Of a stretch of 64,000 nt of DNA, positions 34,705-47,664 are shown one piece after another (the stretch's first letter is position 1; each line of letters starts with the position of its first letter). This DNA is from Gymnopus androsaceus JB14 (Eukaryota; Basidiomycota; Agaricomycetes; Agaricales; Omphalotaceae): NCBI GenBank assembly GCA_009733575.1, contig ML769477.1, positions 124,001 through 188,000 of the forward strand. Direction: 5' to 3'. The notes beneath the pieces were generated by a model, which was given only the letters and a program-made list of their open reading frames with translations, was not told where the DNA came from and searched no databases. A program made the translations under genes and the position numbers.

Positions 34705-36405
34705 TTAAGCATACGGCCTCTCAGCAAACCCAGGAAGAATGACTGCATTCTGATGCTTTTTATCATCCTGATCTCGGAAGGTTCGCTGCCACTTTTGTTT
34801 CGCAAAGGTCCACTCTATTTCGCAATAAGTTTTGTAATAAGTAGAAGCTTCGATGAAACGAACCTTCCATAGTAGGGACGGGATTACCAGATCTCTCAAA
34901 GTCGTTCTGAGTAATGCCCTCTCTTTGCAAGACGGGCGAATCTTGGATGGTCGCAAGAGGTACATCATTATGTGGTCTATAATTACATAAATGTAGGTTG
35001 TTATAAGGAACTTGAAGTCAACGACTCAGCTCACCGAGAAAAGTACAACAAGCCCAGGCGATCGACGTGCTGTTGATCTGCCGGTGGGATGGTAACTCTA
35101 CAGGATGATTAGGAAATGAGTGCATATATTGACAGAAAAGGACGCAACCGATGAATTGTGCTCTTCACATATCCCCCAGTCAGCATCTGTAAGGCGTCGC
35201 AAGCGTTTACCGTCAAAGTTGCATCTTGGGGTTTGACCCACTTCCATTCGTTGGTCGAGTGGTAACGAATTTGAAGGGCAGCGACAGGTTGTCGAAATAG
35301 TAGTGTGAAGCTACCCAAGTCTAAAATGACTATGTTATAGATATTTTTCAAGGCGCAGATGTAAGAGATCTGGACTAACCGGTGTGTCCGTAAACCCAGT
35401 TCTTCAACGACTTGTTCTCCTCTGTAGAGTACTTGGAATACTTCATATATCTGAGATGATCCTACACGTAACGTGAGTTTCATGGAACGACACAGATAGT
35501 AGTAATTTTACCTCGCTTTTCACAGAATATTGGTGCAATTTTGTAAAATAATCCTCCGGAAGCTCGAGAGCAAGTGCGAGCAGGACAAACAATGGGTCTA
35601 GAACTTCCGAATGAAGCGCCTGCACAAAGAAGCGTTAAGAAGTGGAGTCCAAGTATGATAGTTCACTGATTCACATACTCTCGCAAATTCTTCGATCTCG
35701 GGCAGGTTGTCCTGGATTACCTTGGGGTGGTTTTGCGGAAAATCGCCGTTGAATTCTGCCATGGTGTGTTAGTGAAGGAATGAAACCTCGTTTTTGTTGC
35801 AGGCGCATACTCGGGATGTTGTAAATCTCAACCCTACTCCGAAGGCCCGTTTCGCGATTGACGCTGGTTTGAATAAATGTGTCAACGAAGTAATAAGACA
35901 AGGGAAAGGTTGGAGCAGCCGTACATCGTTCGGCCAGCTGGGATATATCCGTTGAACTTTCCCTGGTCTTGAAGCAGAATCAGCACGACAAATAACAACA
36001 ATCGGAGTATGTAGGGCTCACCTAACCCTTCCGGCGTGTATTTCTCCTTCTCCTCAAGGGGGAGTTCGTAAAATTGCTTTCCCAATGTAAACTGGCGGTC
36101 AACACGCTCCTGGGAAATGTTGAAGTTCTTCACATAGAAGAACCCTTTCTCCCGCACGGCGTCGATCAAGGTTTTCGCGAGTTGTTTCTTCCCTTCCTCA
36201 GTATGGTATAGACTGAGGTCGACAGTGACAAGATCTGCCCAATCAAGATGCTCCTGGGAGCAGTTGAAGGTCCATTATTAGCGAACACCGATGAGAAATT
36301 ATGAATCCAAACCTTTGTCTCGGGAACATAGTCAAATGAGCCGAGCTGAGGTACTGGGAACTGGCATGGTATACGATAGAGGAACTTAAAGTTCAGTGTA
36401 ATCAT
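34705..36405 (-). CDS. 2-oxoglutarate/Fe(II)-dependent oxygenase (isopenicillin-N-synthase type)
   Basis: These enzymes use O2, 2-oxoglutarate (or substrate electrons) and Fe(II) to hydroxylate or desaturate small molecules. Start is ATG 36405, stop TAA at 34705. The N-terminal DIOX_N domain shows WADLVTVDLSLYHTEEGKKQ and AVREKGFFYVKNFNIS; the linker has KYTPEGL|DQGKFNGYIPAGR (| = exon junction). The Fe(II)-binding HxD is GHTDLGSFTLLF, its His and Asp codons divided by an intron (35321-35379). The distal His is in TIHRV (near 35150) after GGYVKS. The C-terminus reads GLLYFSRPHNDVPL ... EEWTFAKQKWQRTF and ends FAERPYA. About eight introns of 50-60 bases are inferred; all keep the frame. No lesions seen, so this gene is probably functional. 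The substrate is unknown. Confidence 0.85.
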
Positions 36406-36906
36406 TTCAACTGGTTTATAAGGCTGGCATCAAGATCAACTGACCCTTGAGCTAATTTCTGCCTTGTATCGCGCTATGTTTCTGCACCCAATATTAGGCA
36501 GAGATTGCGTGATACAAAGTGTGTGCGAGCTGACACATTTCCACAATTCAAAATGAATCATATATATAGTGGGTAAGCAAGTAGCCAATGGTACACTTAC
36601 TTCATCTTGCCTTATGAAATTTTCGCCAGACTGGCGTGCAAGGAGCAGTTGCAAGAACTAAACTGTTTTTGGATCTTAAAAAGAACGTTCCATAATGATA
36701 ACTACAAGGTTCTAACTTCTGAAAGCGTGGATTAGTACATCTAGATGCTCAATGTTGTCCATGACTCACTTGCTTTGCCCGACTCCAGCAGATCCCAAGT
36801 TTGAGAGGCAGCGGCGTTCTTTGGCGGCAGCTGCGGTATTCGCGTAACCAACACCATACTGCAGGCCATTCACTGTATAAAATTTGGATGATATGAAACA
36901 GGCTGT

Positions 36907-38777
36907 TCAAGAAGCATAATCTAACGCACCATAACATCTGACTTCCCACACTGTACCATCTTTGGTGGTCTCATCATATCTCAAGTGCACTCGAGAAGAA
37001 CAAGCCCAATTGCTGAGTTGCAAAACACTGCGGCGTCTCCTTGGCAATCGGACAACTTGGCCACAGACAAAACAGATTTCCTTGTTCGAGGGTCGCTCAT
37101 AAATTACCACAGCACTTCTGAATGCATCTGGATTGAGTGTGATTTCTTGACGAGAATATCCACCGCATTCAGTGTGGAACCCCCATATATTTCTCCACAG
37201 GGATACCAGCCGGTGTGGAAGAGAGACGCTATTGCGTACATCCGAAGTGCCCGACAGAGATTCAAGCCGATCCTGATACGATTCTAGCAAACATGCTAGA
37301 GATGCGTTTGCTTGGGAGGCAGAAAACCGCCATACAATTTCGCGGCGACAGCAGCTTCCGCCATGTCCTTCCATATCATTAAATAGGGAGTTGGGTGCAG
37401 CTTGGCTGGTGCTCTTGTTTTGTATGTTCGGAAAACTGAGGAGATCTTCCAGTTTGGAATTGCCACCCTCAGAATGGCGATCAAGTTTCTCTCCTGGAAA
37501 GAGGTTGAGTTCAGTATATGTGTTGAAGATTTTAGATAATGGAATGCTCACTATAAATTACATGATTTGCGTTGTTGAATGTCTGCCACCAACAATTGGC
37601 GTAAGTATTAGGTGCAAGACTCGTATTTGAATACAGAATGTGCGATGATGTACATACTGACCTTCTGTATCAGGAAAGTACACATCGAGATTGCCATATT
37701 ATCGGTGTTCGACACTTCCAGTTCCTCTTCTTTGACAATCACATTATCGATATCTGGTGTGAATGAAAGTACAGTATGCCCTTGCTCATTTGAGAATATA
37801 TTGGAACTCTGTTTTGCATGTGGTAGTCAACACTTTCAGTATTCAGATAACCGCTCACCTCTACAATTCTGGCGAAAGAGATATTTTGTTGGAAGAGGAA
37901 ATCCAGTCCTGACTACACATGGAAGCAATATAAGAGTATGCTGCAAGTTTGAAGAAGATTGTTTACAGCAATGCCATATACCTAGAGAATGTATCCTCAA
38001 TAAGGTATGCCAATCTGGGAATTTGTGTGAAAGCTCACTGTTCGCATTCCAATTAATGAAGCTTCCTGTGTCCCTGTTCTTAACAAAGATGCAAGTAGAT
38101 GGTGCGTGCTTCTGCTGCTCGCTACAGTAATTAGGTAGTCAGGATTCCCCTCAATAGTCAAATGACAACTGGCATGTACTTCCGTCAAAAACAATATATC
38201 GTGGATCGTCATTAGATTCATTTGGGGATACTCCTCTCAGATTGAGAATATGCGCATTACTAGAAATGTGGTCAAAAACTCTCAAACGTCAAAAATCTCA
38301 AAGTGCTTACACCAGGCGGTGAGCCGTAGCAACGACCTGTTCCCATTGCTAGTAGAAAAATGTGGGCTCGCGGCGCCGGTATGAGGTTTAAGCTTACGAC
38401 AAACCTCCTTTGCATGCCGTCCTTCAAAAGTCTGAACCAGTACTTCAGAGCCTTCTTGAAAGGCACTATTGAATCGTGATCCTTGACGTTTGTATATCAT
38501 ATGCTGGGGACGAATTTCATGTCTTGGGATCTGGTGAACATTCAACCAATAACGCACAATATCTATCACTGGCACAGATATTACGAACCACTTTCACTAC
38601 TGCTCCTTTAACTCTCATACACTTGGACCACCGACTTGCTTCCAGTGACCCTGATGTAGGCTCGGGTCTAACGGTTGACCTCCATGTGGGAGAATTGCGC
38701 GCACCTTCAGAGCTAGTTCCGCCGTACACATTAAATGTTCCACCATTTATCGTGAACGACTTGGAGAAAGGGAACAT
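36907..38777 (-). CDS. Basidiomycete hypothetical protein, kinase N-lobe-like; broken or poorly resolved
   Basis: I do not recognise a named family. The proposed ATG at 38777 gives MFPFSKSFTINGGTFNVYGG, an N-terminal motif common in mushroom hypothetical proteins. A GT-AG intron (about 60 bases near 38525-38585) joins GAVVKV to IPRHEIRPQHMIYKRQ. Then SEVLVQTFEGRHAK resembles the VxVFEG..AK strand of kinase-like N-lobes and RFVVSLNLI ... HIFLLAMG a following helix, but one extra G near 38402 shifts the frame between them. A final open segment, 36907-37551, contains CGGYSRQEITLNPDAFRSAV and two CxxC-like pairs. The middle (37560-38270) has stops in all frames and must be introns or decay. Function cannot be assigned. 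Confidence 0.4.
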
Positions 38778-38864
38778 GGAAGGGCTGAATGCGAAAGTTG
38801 GGCGGTGAGATCTAGACAAGAGAGCGATAAAACAAGCATACCCCAAAATAACCGGACTTGCCAA

Positions 38865-40801
38865 AGCTCGCTAGGAATCGAAATTCAGATAGAATCAACT
38901 GTTCAAGTGTTGAACGTTGTAAAAGGCTCACCGATACCGTGTCATTTTCCTCCATTGGAATCCAGGAGTTAATTCGACAGGTCTAGATCTAGTGTGGGAC
39001 TAATGTCCGAACTCTCTGAGTGCAACAAGCGTAAGAGCAAAGTGTTAAACGTGGGATTGTGGAAGTGGCTGTACTTATGTTACCGCTTAACGGAAAGTGA
39101 CAAAGCGATTGCGGATTGGAGTGCAAGTTGAAGGGACGTTCAAAACAAGTTCAAACGCTAGGCGGAATTTCTATTCACCCCGACTGAATCCAGAAATGAA
39201 TGAGAAGTTTGAAGTACTTGCAGCTACCCTAATAAAACGGCCACTCTCACCGACTTGAAATTATTTCAGTAGCATTTATAAAACTGAAAGAAACGACCGC
39301 TGCGTAGCAAGATTCCGATCTCAAGGACTAATCAAGTACTCGAAGGCAGCGTTCCCGCCGTACTTGTAGTCTTCGCCCTTTATGCCTCCATGATGCCTTC
39401 CTGTCCCATGTATATAACCAAAACACTGACTACCGTGAGATGAGCTATGAGGACCTTGTTTTCGAATGGGATCTCTGCAGTGAACCTTTCAATGAGTGGA
39501 CCGTAGAGTTCAGTTCCGCGGTCCCTGCAGTAACTGTACATGTAACACCTGAGCAAGTTGTCGAGAGGATTCTTCCGTACTTGGAGACGTATCCGCTCGC
39601 AGTCTGACGACCATCTGAGGCTTCTCCCACCCCCATACCAAGGAATAAGGACCCAATCTTCCGCGAGCCCAATTGTAACCCGATGTAGCGTCTGCAAAAG
39701 CTATATCTGACCAAGCCCGAAGCCAATTGCTCCATGGTTCTTTGTACCGTTGACTTCAAGGTCTACGCTCGCTTTTGCATCTGCCACTGAACCAATCCAG
39801 ACCGGGGAGGAGCACATTCGCTTCAATCTCGGCAGTTGACTCGGAGATGGATAGAGCGAGGCAGCGACCTGGGTCAGTTTGACAATGTCGGTGGATGGAT
39901 GCTGAGAAACCACATCCTGCTCCCTTCCTAAACATGCCGCTCGTACTGTTTTCGTGCGTCCGTTAGTTCGGTGAATTCAGTATATTTGCTAACTGCAATG
40001 TACAGCTTTTCCAGCTTTTGCGAATACCTGCACATTTAGGACGTTCTCAGGTGATATCGTGGAGGTGGCTGCGCTCGAGGCATAAAATACCACCAATATG
40101 AAGGATCTTCAGTTCAAAGTATCATATCTGTCCGAACGCACTGGAGTCTAGGTTGGATATATTGGACATCTGAACCGTTCGAGGAAGCGATATCTGCACG
40201 AGTAGGCCCAATATGCCAGTGGTACGTGGAATGACCACAGAATACTGAGGAGGATACAGAAGTTGATTGCAGAGGCAATGATGAATTACCAATGATACTG
40301 GCAAAGAGGAATACAACAAAATGCTTCATGATCACCAGGTTAGTTGCAAATGCCATTCACAAGATCTGAGTTGCATTCTATACATCGACCAGCAACCTGG
40401 CGCGCGGCTGCTTGCACCTAATCGTAGCTGAGATGAGTCAAAATCCAACCACTGAAGGATCATTTTCGTGTTGTCATATCCTTCGCTGGTTGTTGGATGC
40501 GTGAGCCAGCCAAGTCAAGAGATGCCTATACAACTGAGGTGCTCTAAGCGCACAATCCTCCGAGTCTAGCCCATCTATCCAGTATGACATGAAGAGGCTA
40601 TGCAAAGCATTCCAGTTGCTCTTGTCAGTGGCAAGAAGCTCATTGTACTATTTTGCTGCCTCGACCAGTGAGATGCTCCTTGAACTTCACCTGTCTGTCC
40701 TGAGAATAAAACCATCCCTGGTTCATCTCCATCTTGAATTGTCCTAGCCATAATTGTGCCACCTTCCCCAGCCAAGATACAACTGGTTTGGTCCCTGAAA
40801 A

Positions 40802-40837
<36 letters not shown>

Positions 40838-41660
40838 CAACCATAATTAAAGAAAGCTGAAGCTGAGAATGAGAAAGAAAAAGCAGCTAGAGATGCTGTG
40901 TGAGGTCGAATCACACTCTCGTCACCGCAATGGAGAGGGCCCAGCGGCTAAGGCAGCCTGCTATCGCGATGCCAGAGGCGGAATGCGGTGGATGAACGTG
41001 TTGAGATACGCGACGTGATACATAAGGGCAGGCCTGACCTGACCCCTACTCCGACGCAGAAGATATAGCTTGACGTATATTTCACTGGCACTGAGAAGTT
41101 AGAACCGCTTCTAACAACTGCGGATGAATGATTAGGGAGCTTCACAATGTGGATGAAGAGGCTGTGGTGAAACAGTTCGAAAAACGAACATTTCAGTGGA
41201 ATCCTGTTCGACTTGTGACTGGTTAACGGGATATAAGAAAGCTGTGGCCATTCAAACGTTAACTTGAACTGCATGATACAATCTGCACCATGATTCTTGT
41301 CGATCAGCAGGGGTCCTAGGTCATTATCGGCCGATGATACATGATTATGGTTTCATTCAGCTTGACATGAAGAGATACGCATCCTTTTGGAGCATGAGGG
41401 GATGAGAGTAGGAATGCAGAGTCGGAGCTGAAGGGCGCTTAATCCACAGAATTAAATAGCGCTCGACCCGTGCGGGCGTGTTTTCGTATACCGTCATCGA
41501 CTCATCGCCCAAGCTCATCGTTCAACGATAGTCTCATGATCGTTACTGCATATTATTCTGATTCACAGGCCAGGCTGGTTCAGGCTGTACCAATGGACGG
41601 AAGTCTGATGCTCAGGCGTAACAACAGCCATATGATCTCGTCCTCGAAGCACTGAACACT
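38865..41660. other. Intergenic stretch, no supported gene
   Basis: Open minus frames at 39380-39913 (about 100 codons each) and 40114-40356 lack known motifs and overlap in different frames. The only clear feature is the GT microsatellite at 40805-40837. Confidence 0.4.
40805..40837. repeat. (GT)n microsatellite
   Basis: About 16 uninterrupted TG units. Confidence 0.98.
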
Positions 41661-41664
41661 CCAC

Positions 41665-41670
41665 TATAAA
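41665..41670 (+). promoter_or_regulatory. TATA-like box of the glycosidase gene
   Basis: CACTATAAAAAG lies 32 bases upstream of the first ATG (41697). The 5' leader would be very short, so translation may start at the second ATG (41703). Confidence 0.4.
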
Positions 41671-41696
41671 AAGATGAACGAAACATTCAATAAACG

Positions 41697-44102
41697 ATGA
41701 CGATGATTTTCATACCCTCTCTCGTAGCTCTTCTTCTCGCTTCACCAGCTTTATCCTTGGCTCCTGCTGGTCCTTGGGACGCTTTCAATTTCGCTCCGCC
41801 TGACAGGACTGCAGTTACTCCAAAGTCTGTCCGTGCTACTGTAGGCTCAGTAGTAGGGGCAGAAAATCTCCTTGGGAATGCAACAACTACCGATGGCGCC
41901 ACTTTCTCTGGGAATGGCTCTTACGTCGTGCTCGACTTTGGCCAGGAGGCAGGTAGTGCGTCCACTAGGGCCATATGATACTGACTCTCATTTACAGGTT
42001 GGAGGCAGGTTGACTTTCGAGGTCGATTCTACCACGTCTGCTTCGACTATATCCCTATCCTTCACCGAATCTCCAATGTTCATCTCTCCTACAGAATCAG
42101 ATGATTCTTGTAGAATGTCCCCTGAAAATAATCTTCGATGGCGTTCTTTCTATCCCTACATCTCTCAGTGTCAACGAAACTTTTACGCAAACGGTCGGAG
42201 ACCAACGTGGAGGATTTCGTTTCCTCACTATCGCGTCCACTGGCGATGTACCTGTAACGATCTCGAATCTCACCCTAAACTCGACTTTTATGCCTCAGTT
42301 GAACGATTTGACGGCTTATACTGGATACTTCTTCGCAAAGGATACCACTGGATTCCATGATCCAGATTTCTTGACAAAGCTCTGGTATGGCGGGTAAGTT
42401 CAACGTCATTTTTCCAAAATCATTTGATGATGCTTGCATTTAGAGCTTACACTGTCCAAATGAATACAATCGACGTTCATGAGGCCAGGCAGCAGCCATG
42501 TCCCATGCCGACAGGTATGTACATCTTGACAGAATTATTTTACGACGACATTGAATGATGTATTATCTGCAGGATGGGCGAATAACGCAACAGGGAGTTC
42601 GACAGCTTTAAACGGAACCATTCTAGTAGATGGTGCAAAGAGAGATAGGTGAGATTCCTCTTGGCTGCTAGAAGGCAGTCGAGGCTCAATTCCTACTTAG
42701 GAACGTATGGCCTGGTGATATGGGCATATCTACTCACACCGAGCTAGTCTCTACATTCGATCTCCTATCCTCCAAAAACTCCCTCTTGGTCATGTTTGCA
42801 ACTCAAGATCCTACGACAGGTGCTTTACAGTACTCGGGTCCACCCATCAATGCTGTGGGCAGCGATACCTACATATCTTGGTCGTTAATCGGTACCCACA
42901 GTGTGTACCTGTACACGGGAGACTTGGATTTCGTTCAGCAAGTTTGGGCGAATTACACCTTCGCTTTGGCTTTTTTGCAAAGTCAAGTTGACGATACGGG
43001 GCTAATGAATGTTCCGATCTCGTTCGCCAATGATTGGGGCAGAGATAACGGGCAGGGCCACAATTCGGCAGCCAATGCATTATTGTATGAGGTATGAAGA
43101 TAGCAAAGCGTTCGATAGTAGACTCATGTTGTTTTTCAGACCCTGAATCACCGCTTCCGACCTGGCCACGGCGTTGGGCAATACCAGCCTGGCTGAAGCT
43201 TATGCTGCCAACGCCTCATCTGTCAAGGCGGCGTACAATGCGCTCTTGTGGGACGAGAGCGCTGGTCTGTTCAGAGACAATGATACGTCAACCCTACACC
43301 CTCAAGACGGGAATAGCCTCGCTGTGCTCTTCAATGTCACGAATAATGCAAGTCAGATACAATCAATCAGTGACGGATTGACCCAGTTTTGGACGCCTAT
43401 TGGGCCACTTAGTCCTGAACTCAATGACACCATTATCCCATTCGTTGGCGGTTTTGAGGTACTTTACTGTTAATCTCAAGCATTTCTACTGCTAAACCAC
43501 TAAACCACTGTTATCAGCTTCAAGCACATTTCATCGCTGGACAAGGGGAACGCGCGCTTGATTTACTGCACCGCGAATGGGGGTACATGCTATATACTAA
43601 TCTCTCGGTCCAATCGACGATGCTTGAGGGATTTACTGCAAATGGCTCTTTGGGGTAAGCATAATCTTGAGAATATCATACTCGAGTTGAATTTCTAAAA
43701 CTGTATACAGATACCGTGCTGCAGCCGGATACGACTTTGACTATTCATACACCAGTCATGCGCACGGATGGGCTACTGGACCTACTCCTGCTTTGACCTT
43801 TTTTGTGGTAGGCTTGACAGTCACCTCGCCGCAAGGTGCCACTTGGTCCGTAGCACCCATGTTAAGTGGTCTCAGTGCTGCAGAAGGATGGTTTCGAGAC
43901 GGGATTGGGATGGTTTGGTGCGAACTGGACTTTGACGGACAATACTACGTTCACTTTGACGATCGATACGCCCAGTGGTACGAATGGTACGGTGACTCTT
44001 CCTGCCGCTGGTGAGGTTGAGGTCGATGGTGCGGATACAACAGTAAATGGAACGCAGTTGGATTTAGCTGGAGGGTCCCATGTTATTGTGTTGCAGATGT
44101 GA
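41697..44102 (+). CDS. Secreted six-hairpin glycosidase, alpha-L-rhamnosidase-like (GH78 type), with three +1 shifts
   Basis: The N-terminus MTMIFIPSLVALLLASPALS is a signal peptide, so the enzyme is exported; family members release alpha-L-rhamnose from plant glycans. The N-terminal beta domains (VVLDFGQEVGGRLTFEV, GGFRFLTIASTGDVPVTI) lead to the catalytic barrel with DGAKRDRNVWPGDMGI (family hallmark), SWSLIGTHSVYLYTGD, ANDWGRDNGQGHNSAANALLYE and TSHAHGWATGPTPALT, then a C-terminal beta domain ending GGSHVIVLQM. There are many N-glycosylation sites. Seven short introns; the first appears to use a GC donor (GAG|GCAGGT near 41950). Three places read correctly only after removing one base: near 42137 (ENN|FDGVLSIP), near 43150 (LN|TASDLATALG) and near 43889 (AEG|GFETGLGWFG). 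All three are +1. The gene may be a fresh pseudogene or carry sequencing insertions. Confidence 0.8.
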
Positions 44103-44314
44103 AAAGACCTTAAATCCATGAACAATTAGTGCAATGTAGTTTTTGATTTCCTGTATATGTACTTAACCGTTAACGTAGACAGTTAGAATCACGTCAGAGC
44201 AGAATTCTTGCGATATACAGCTTTGACATTCGCTCCGTCAGCTCCGTCTTTACGGCACCCGGAAAGAACTTTCTCCGCTAATTCTTCAACGCTACCAACT
44301 TGATTCCAACCACG

Positions 44315-45138
44315 ATGCCTGCAGGATTTTTGATTGTTTATTCAGAGCCAGGAGAGTTCGTCACTCTCGATGAATTTCAAGGTCAGTTTAGCTGAATTGT
44401 TCTGAATCCGCTGTCCTGATTTTCTTCCTTTAAGATTGGTATAACAATGAGCACGTCCCATTACGCATGAATCACCTCAAATCATTCCTCACCGGCGCTC
44501 GTTACTCTGCTGTTGACTCTCAGATCCCAAGCTGGACTGCGCTCTACGATATCGATGACACTGCGACGTTCTCGCATGACTCCTATACTCGTCTACGTGC
44601 AAATCGCAGCCCTCGTGAAGCCAATCTCGTCCAGCGCTTGAGCATTCTGGATCGCCAAACATCAGAGCTCCTCGTTGATTCGGGAGAGTCGCAACTCACG
44701 ACGTCGTTGGCGTCAAATAATCCAAGCAAGGGTTTGATTACACACGGCCTTGGGAACGATGAGGAGAAGGCAAGGGAATGGTTCGAAAGTACGGTAAAGG
44801 ATTTGAGAAACAGTGAAGGATGGGTCAGGACAAGGGTCTTCAAATGCATCGATAATCTCAAAACCGGTGTATCTATTGCTCCTGGCCCTGAAGCCCAAGT
44901 TGTTCCCAAGTACTTTGCAGTCCACGGTGCGTCAAAGCTGGGCCTTTCTTATGCAACTCCTTTGAACTCATGTTTCATTACAAAAGAATTCACTACTGTG
45001 GAAGCTACCTCTTCCCCGAAGATATCTTCCACTGCGCTGCTTTCTGACGTGCGGAAATGGGGTCTCTACAAGGCTTATCCCGGAATCGCACAGGGCAATC
45101 TTAGGAACTTCGTCTTAGATTGCACTCACACCTTGTAA
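44315..45138 (+). CDS. EthD/dimeric alpha-beta barrel-like hypothetical protein
   Basis: Two exons (44315-44381 and 44435-45138) joined by a 53-base intron in phase. The start MPAGFLIVYSEPGEFVTLDEF is followed by DWYNNEHVPLRM, the W-x-x-EH-x-P pattern of EthD/YCII-type ferredoxin-like folds, then WTALYDIDDTATF. The rest, to the stop at 45136-45138, has no motif I can name. The frame is clean, and the gene lies between the glycosidase and the NmrA-like gene on the same strand. Biochemical role unknown; relatives in other fungi are uncharacterised small cytosolic proteins. Confidence 0.7.
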
Positions 45139-45440
45139 TTCGTTGTATTCAAATCGTGTTCACGGGAATCACAGAAGCAGATGTCTTTCCTTGACCGTGT
45201 GAACAAGTGAGAACCTGTTTTCAACATCTACCACCATCCCGACTTGCACCCGTACCGCCCGCGCTCAGTTCTCTTCCATCGGCTGTTGTCAGCTTTAGAT
45301 CGTATTCACCGTCGAAATCGGGAATCATTACTCATATAGCTCCTATACATAAGGTATATAACTCTCCACGATTTTACAACCTATTCTGGCTCCATTTCAT
45401 CAGTTTTAATCTCACAGTATCGTTGAGCATCAACATCGAC

Positions 45441-46890
45441 ATGTCCACAGCGGTCCTGCTCACCGGTGCCTCCGGGTATCTGTAGGTTAAACCCACTGGC
45501 CTCCGATTAACAAAACTCAATCTATTTACAGTGGCGGAAGCCTGCTAGTACATCTACTGCATAAATTTGACTTGGAATCACGGAACGTTAAACTGTTCAC
45601 TCTTGTACGCAAGCCCGAACATGTCGGTAAGGTTCAAGAGCTAGGAGGAGACGTAACTCCTTTGGTTGGAGATGTTCAGGATGCAGAAGGAATAAAGAAA
45701 CTCATAGTCGATAATTCTAGTAAGGGGTTGTACTTGGAATTTGATATCACTGGTTGACAGCTTCCACAGTTTCTGTCGTGATTGAAACTGTTGATGCTCG
45801 TCAGTTCGCGGTCGCAAAACCTTGCGTAGAGGCACTAGCAATTGTCAAAGAGAAACTCGACGTTCCTGTCCATTTCATCCATGTATATCTTCATTCTTTG
45901 CGAATACACAGTGGTTCATCCTTTCTATAGACATCTGGCGCCAAAATGTTCTCAAGCCATGTCGGAGTTGACCAGTCCGCCTTTTTGAACGACGACGACA
46001 ACGTATATGATACAATAGCCAAGGTCGACGCTCGCCATCCCGTAATGAAGCAAGTACGAATTCTAAGCTTACTTGCGCTACCACCGTCATCTAATCTTGT
46101 TTTCCAGTTCGTAGGACTGAACAACCAGATCATTGACTTTGCAGAAAGCAAAGACGTCCGGGCTTATATCGTTGCTCCTCCGATGGTTTGTGAGTGCACT
46201 AACCTTGCTGCTAATCCTAAATGTGATTCTAACTACACGACAGATGGTCCCGGGCGTGGTTTTGGAAATAAGATATCTATTCAAAACGTTGCTCTGGTTC
46301 GTGTTGCCAGAGCCCTCGGTCAGCTCTATCAAGTGGACAAAACGGACACGGTAAGCGCAAACTGAACTAGCAGTGCTCTCTACTCAACCAGCGATAGATC
46401 TGGGCACTTATGCATATAGACGACCAAGCAGCTCTATATGCTACTCTGCTTTCCGGTATCCTCCGTCTTGAAGCTCCTTACGGCAAGAATGGATTCTACT
46501 TTTCTGAAAATGGGACCTTTGGCTGGAGAGCGCTTTCTCTCGCAGTGATTAACGCGCTCCGCAAAAGGAATGGACTTGATGGTATCCAAGAGCTCCCGGT
46601 CGCAAGTGAGCAAGATATGATTGCGATGGGCCAAGTTCTGCAGTGTAATGTCGGGATGATACCGGTTTCAATTGCGGGCAAGTGAGTTGTTTGGTGTTTA
46701 ATTTTTTTTTTTGGGGGGGTGATTATTCTCATCACACTACACTTACAGCTGCCTCATCCGAGGCAATAACGCACGGAAGCTGGGGTGGGTTCCCCAGCAT
46801 GGGGTAGATCATCTGATGAGCAACGTTGATGATGAAGTTGCGTTCATCGTGAAGGAGGATACGACTTTCTCTGGATCCAAGTTATCCTGA
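45441..46890 (+). CDS. NAD(P)-binding Rossmann protein (NmrA-like / extended SDR)
   Basis: The start MSTAVLLTGASGYLGGSLL gives a TGxxGxxG dinucleotide-binding loop, split after TGASGYL by an intron. Then LVRKPEHVGKVQELGGDVTPL (strand 2-3 with Arg for NADP), the VHFIHTSGAKMF segment, YGPGRGFGNKISIQNVAL, and WALMHIDDQAALYATLL, typical of extended SDR and NmrA-like proteins. The C-terminus is KEDTTFSGSKLS with TGA at 46888-46890. Seven introns, all GT-AG and frame-keeping. No lesions seen. Substrate unknown; NmrA relatives act either as reductases or as redox sensors that bind regulators. Confidence 0.85.
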
Positions 46891-47664
46891 GATGAACCAG
46901 AGCTCGCGCGGAATTGTAGTTGTATAAGTAATGTAACACCGAGATCCATTCATGCTCGTGGTGTAGAACAACCCCTTTTGAGTTTCCGATCCACAACCCA
47001 CGGCTTCTTTCTACGGTGAACTCACGCAGATGGCTGCAGCAACTAATCAATGTGCATTTTATAATAATTCCAAGCTTGACGAAGTCTTCCTGGATGAATA
47101 TTGTGATACATTATCGGCATTAAACGTTATTTATCGAGTATACTTCCAACTGCAAGCGAGTTGAATCGTATTACACCTCATGAGCTGAACGTAACGCGCA
47201 ATACGGTCTGGTGTTGTTGTGTACGGTATGTATCTATAGGCTACATTGGGATTGTGTCTGCAAAGATACCAGATAATAGCTACTAGTGGTTACAAGGGAA
47301 TGTTAACTTTTTACGACATCGAGAAACGGATCTCGTTGTCAAGAATGTACGGCCGTGAGCGACGGACAAAACAAGAGAAAGGATTCCCAGATCAAAAAAA
47401 AGTGGGAAGGCGAAAGAAGAGAGAACGAAACAAATAAATTAAAACAAGAAGAATAAACAACGAAATGAAGCAACTGGCAATCTACTATAAAAAAGGAACC
47501 CAATCGCAAATACGAACAGCATACATATACTATAACACAAAAGCAACGAGATGTCCGGGGAGATGGGCAAAGAAAAACAGAGCGAGCGAGACATAACATG
47601 GCAAACAAAGAGATACGAGAGCCAAAAAAGACGACTTGCAGCAAATAAAGAGAGAGTGGAACGT
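46891..47664. other. Spacer between convergent genes
   Basis: 3' flanks of the NmrA-like and zinc-finger genes. It contains an A/G-rich tract at 47380-47480. No gene is supported. Confidence 0.5.

Noticed and set aside
40923..40991. Possible tRNA: CACCGCA and TGCGGTG would pair as an acceptor stem around a GCGGCTAAGG A-box-like word
   Set aside because: No consistent D, anticodon or T stem-loop can be drawn, and the spacing is short. Chance inverted repeat.
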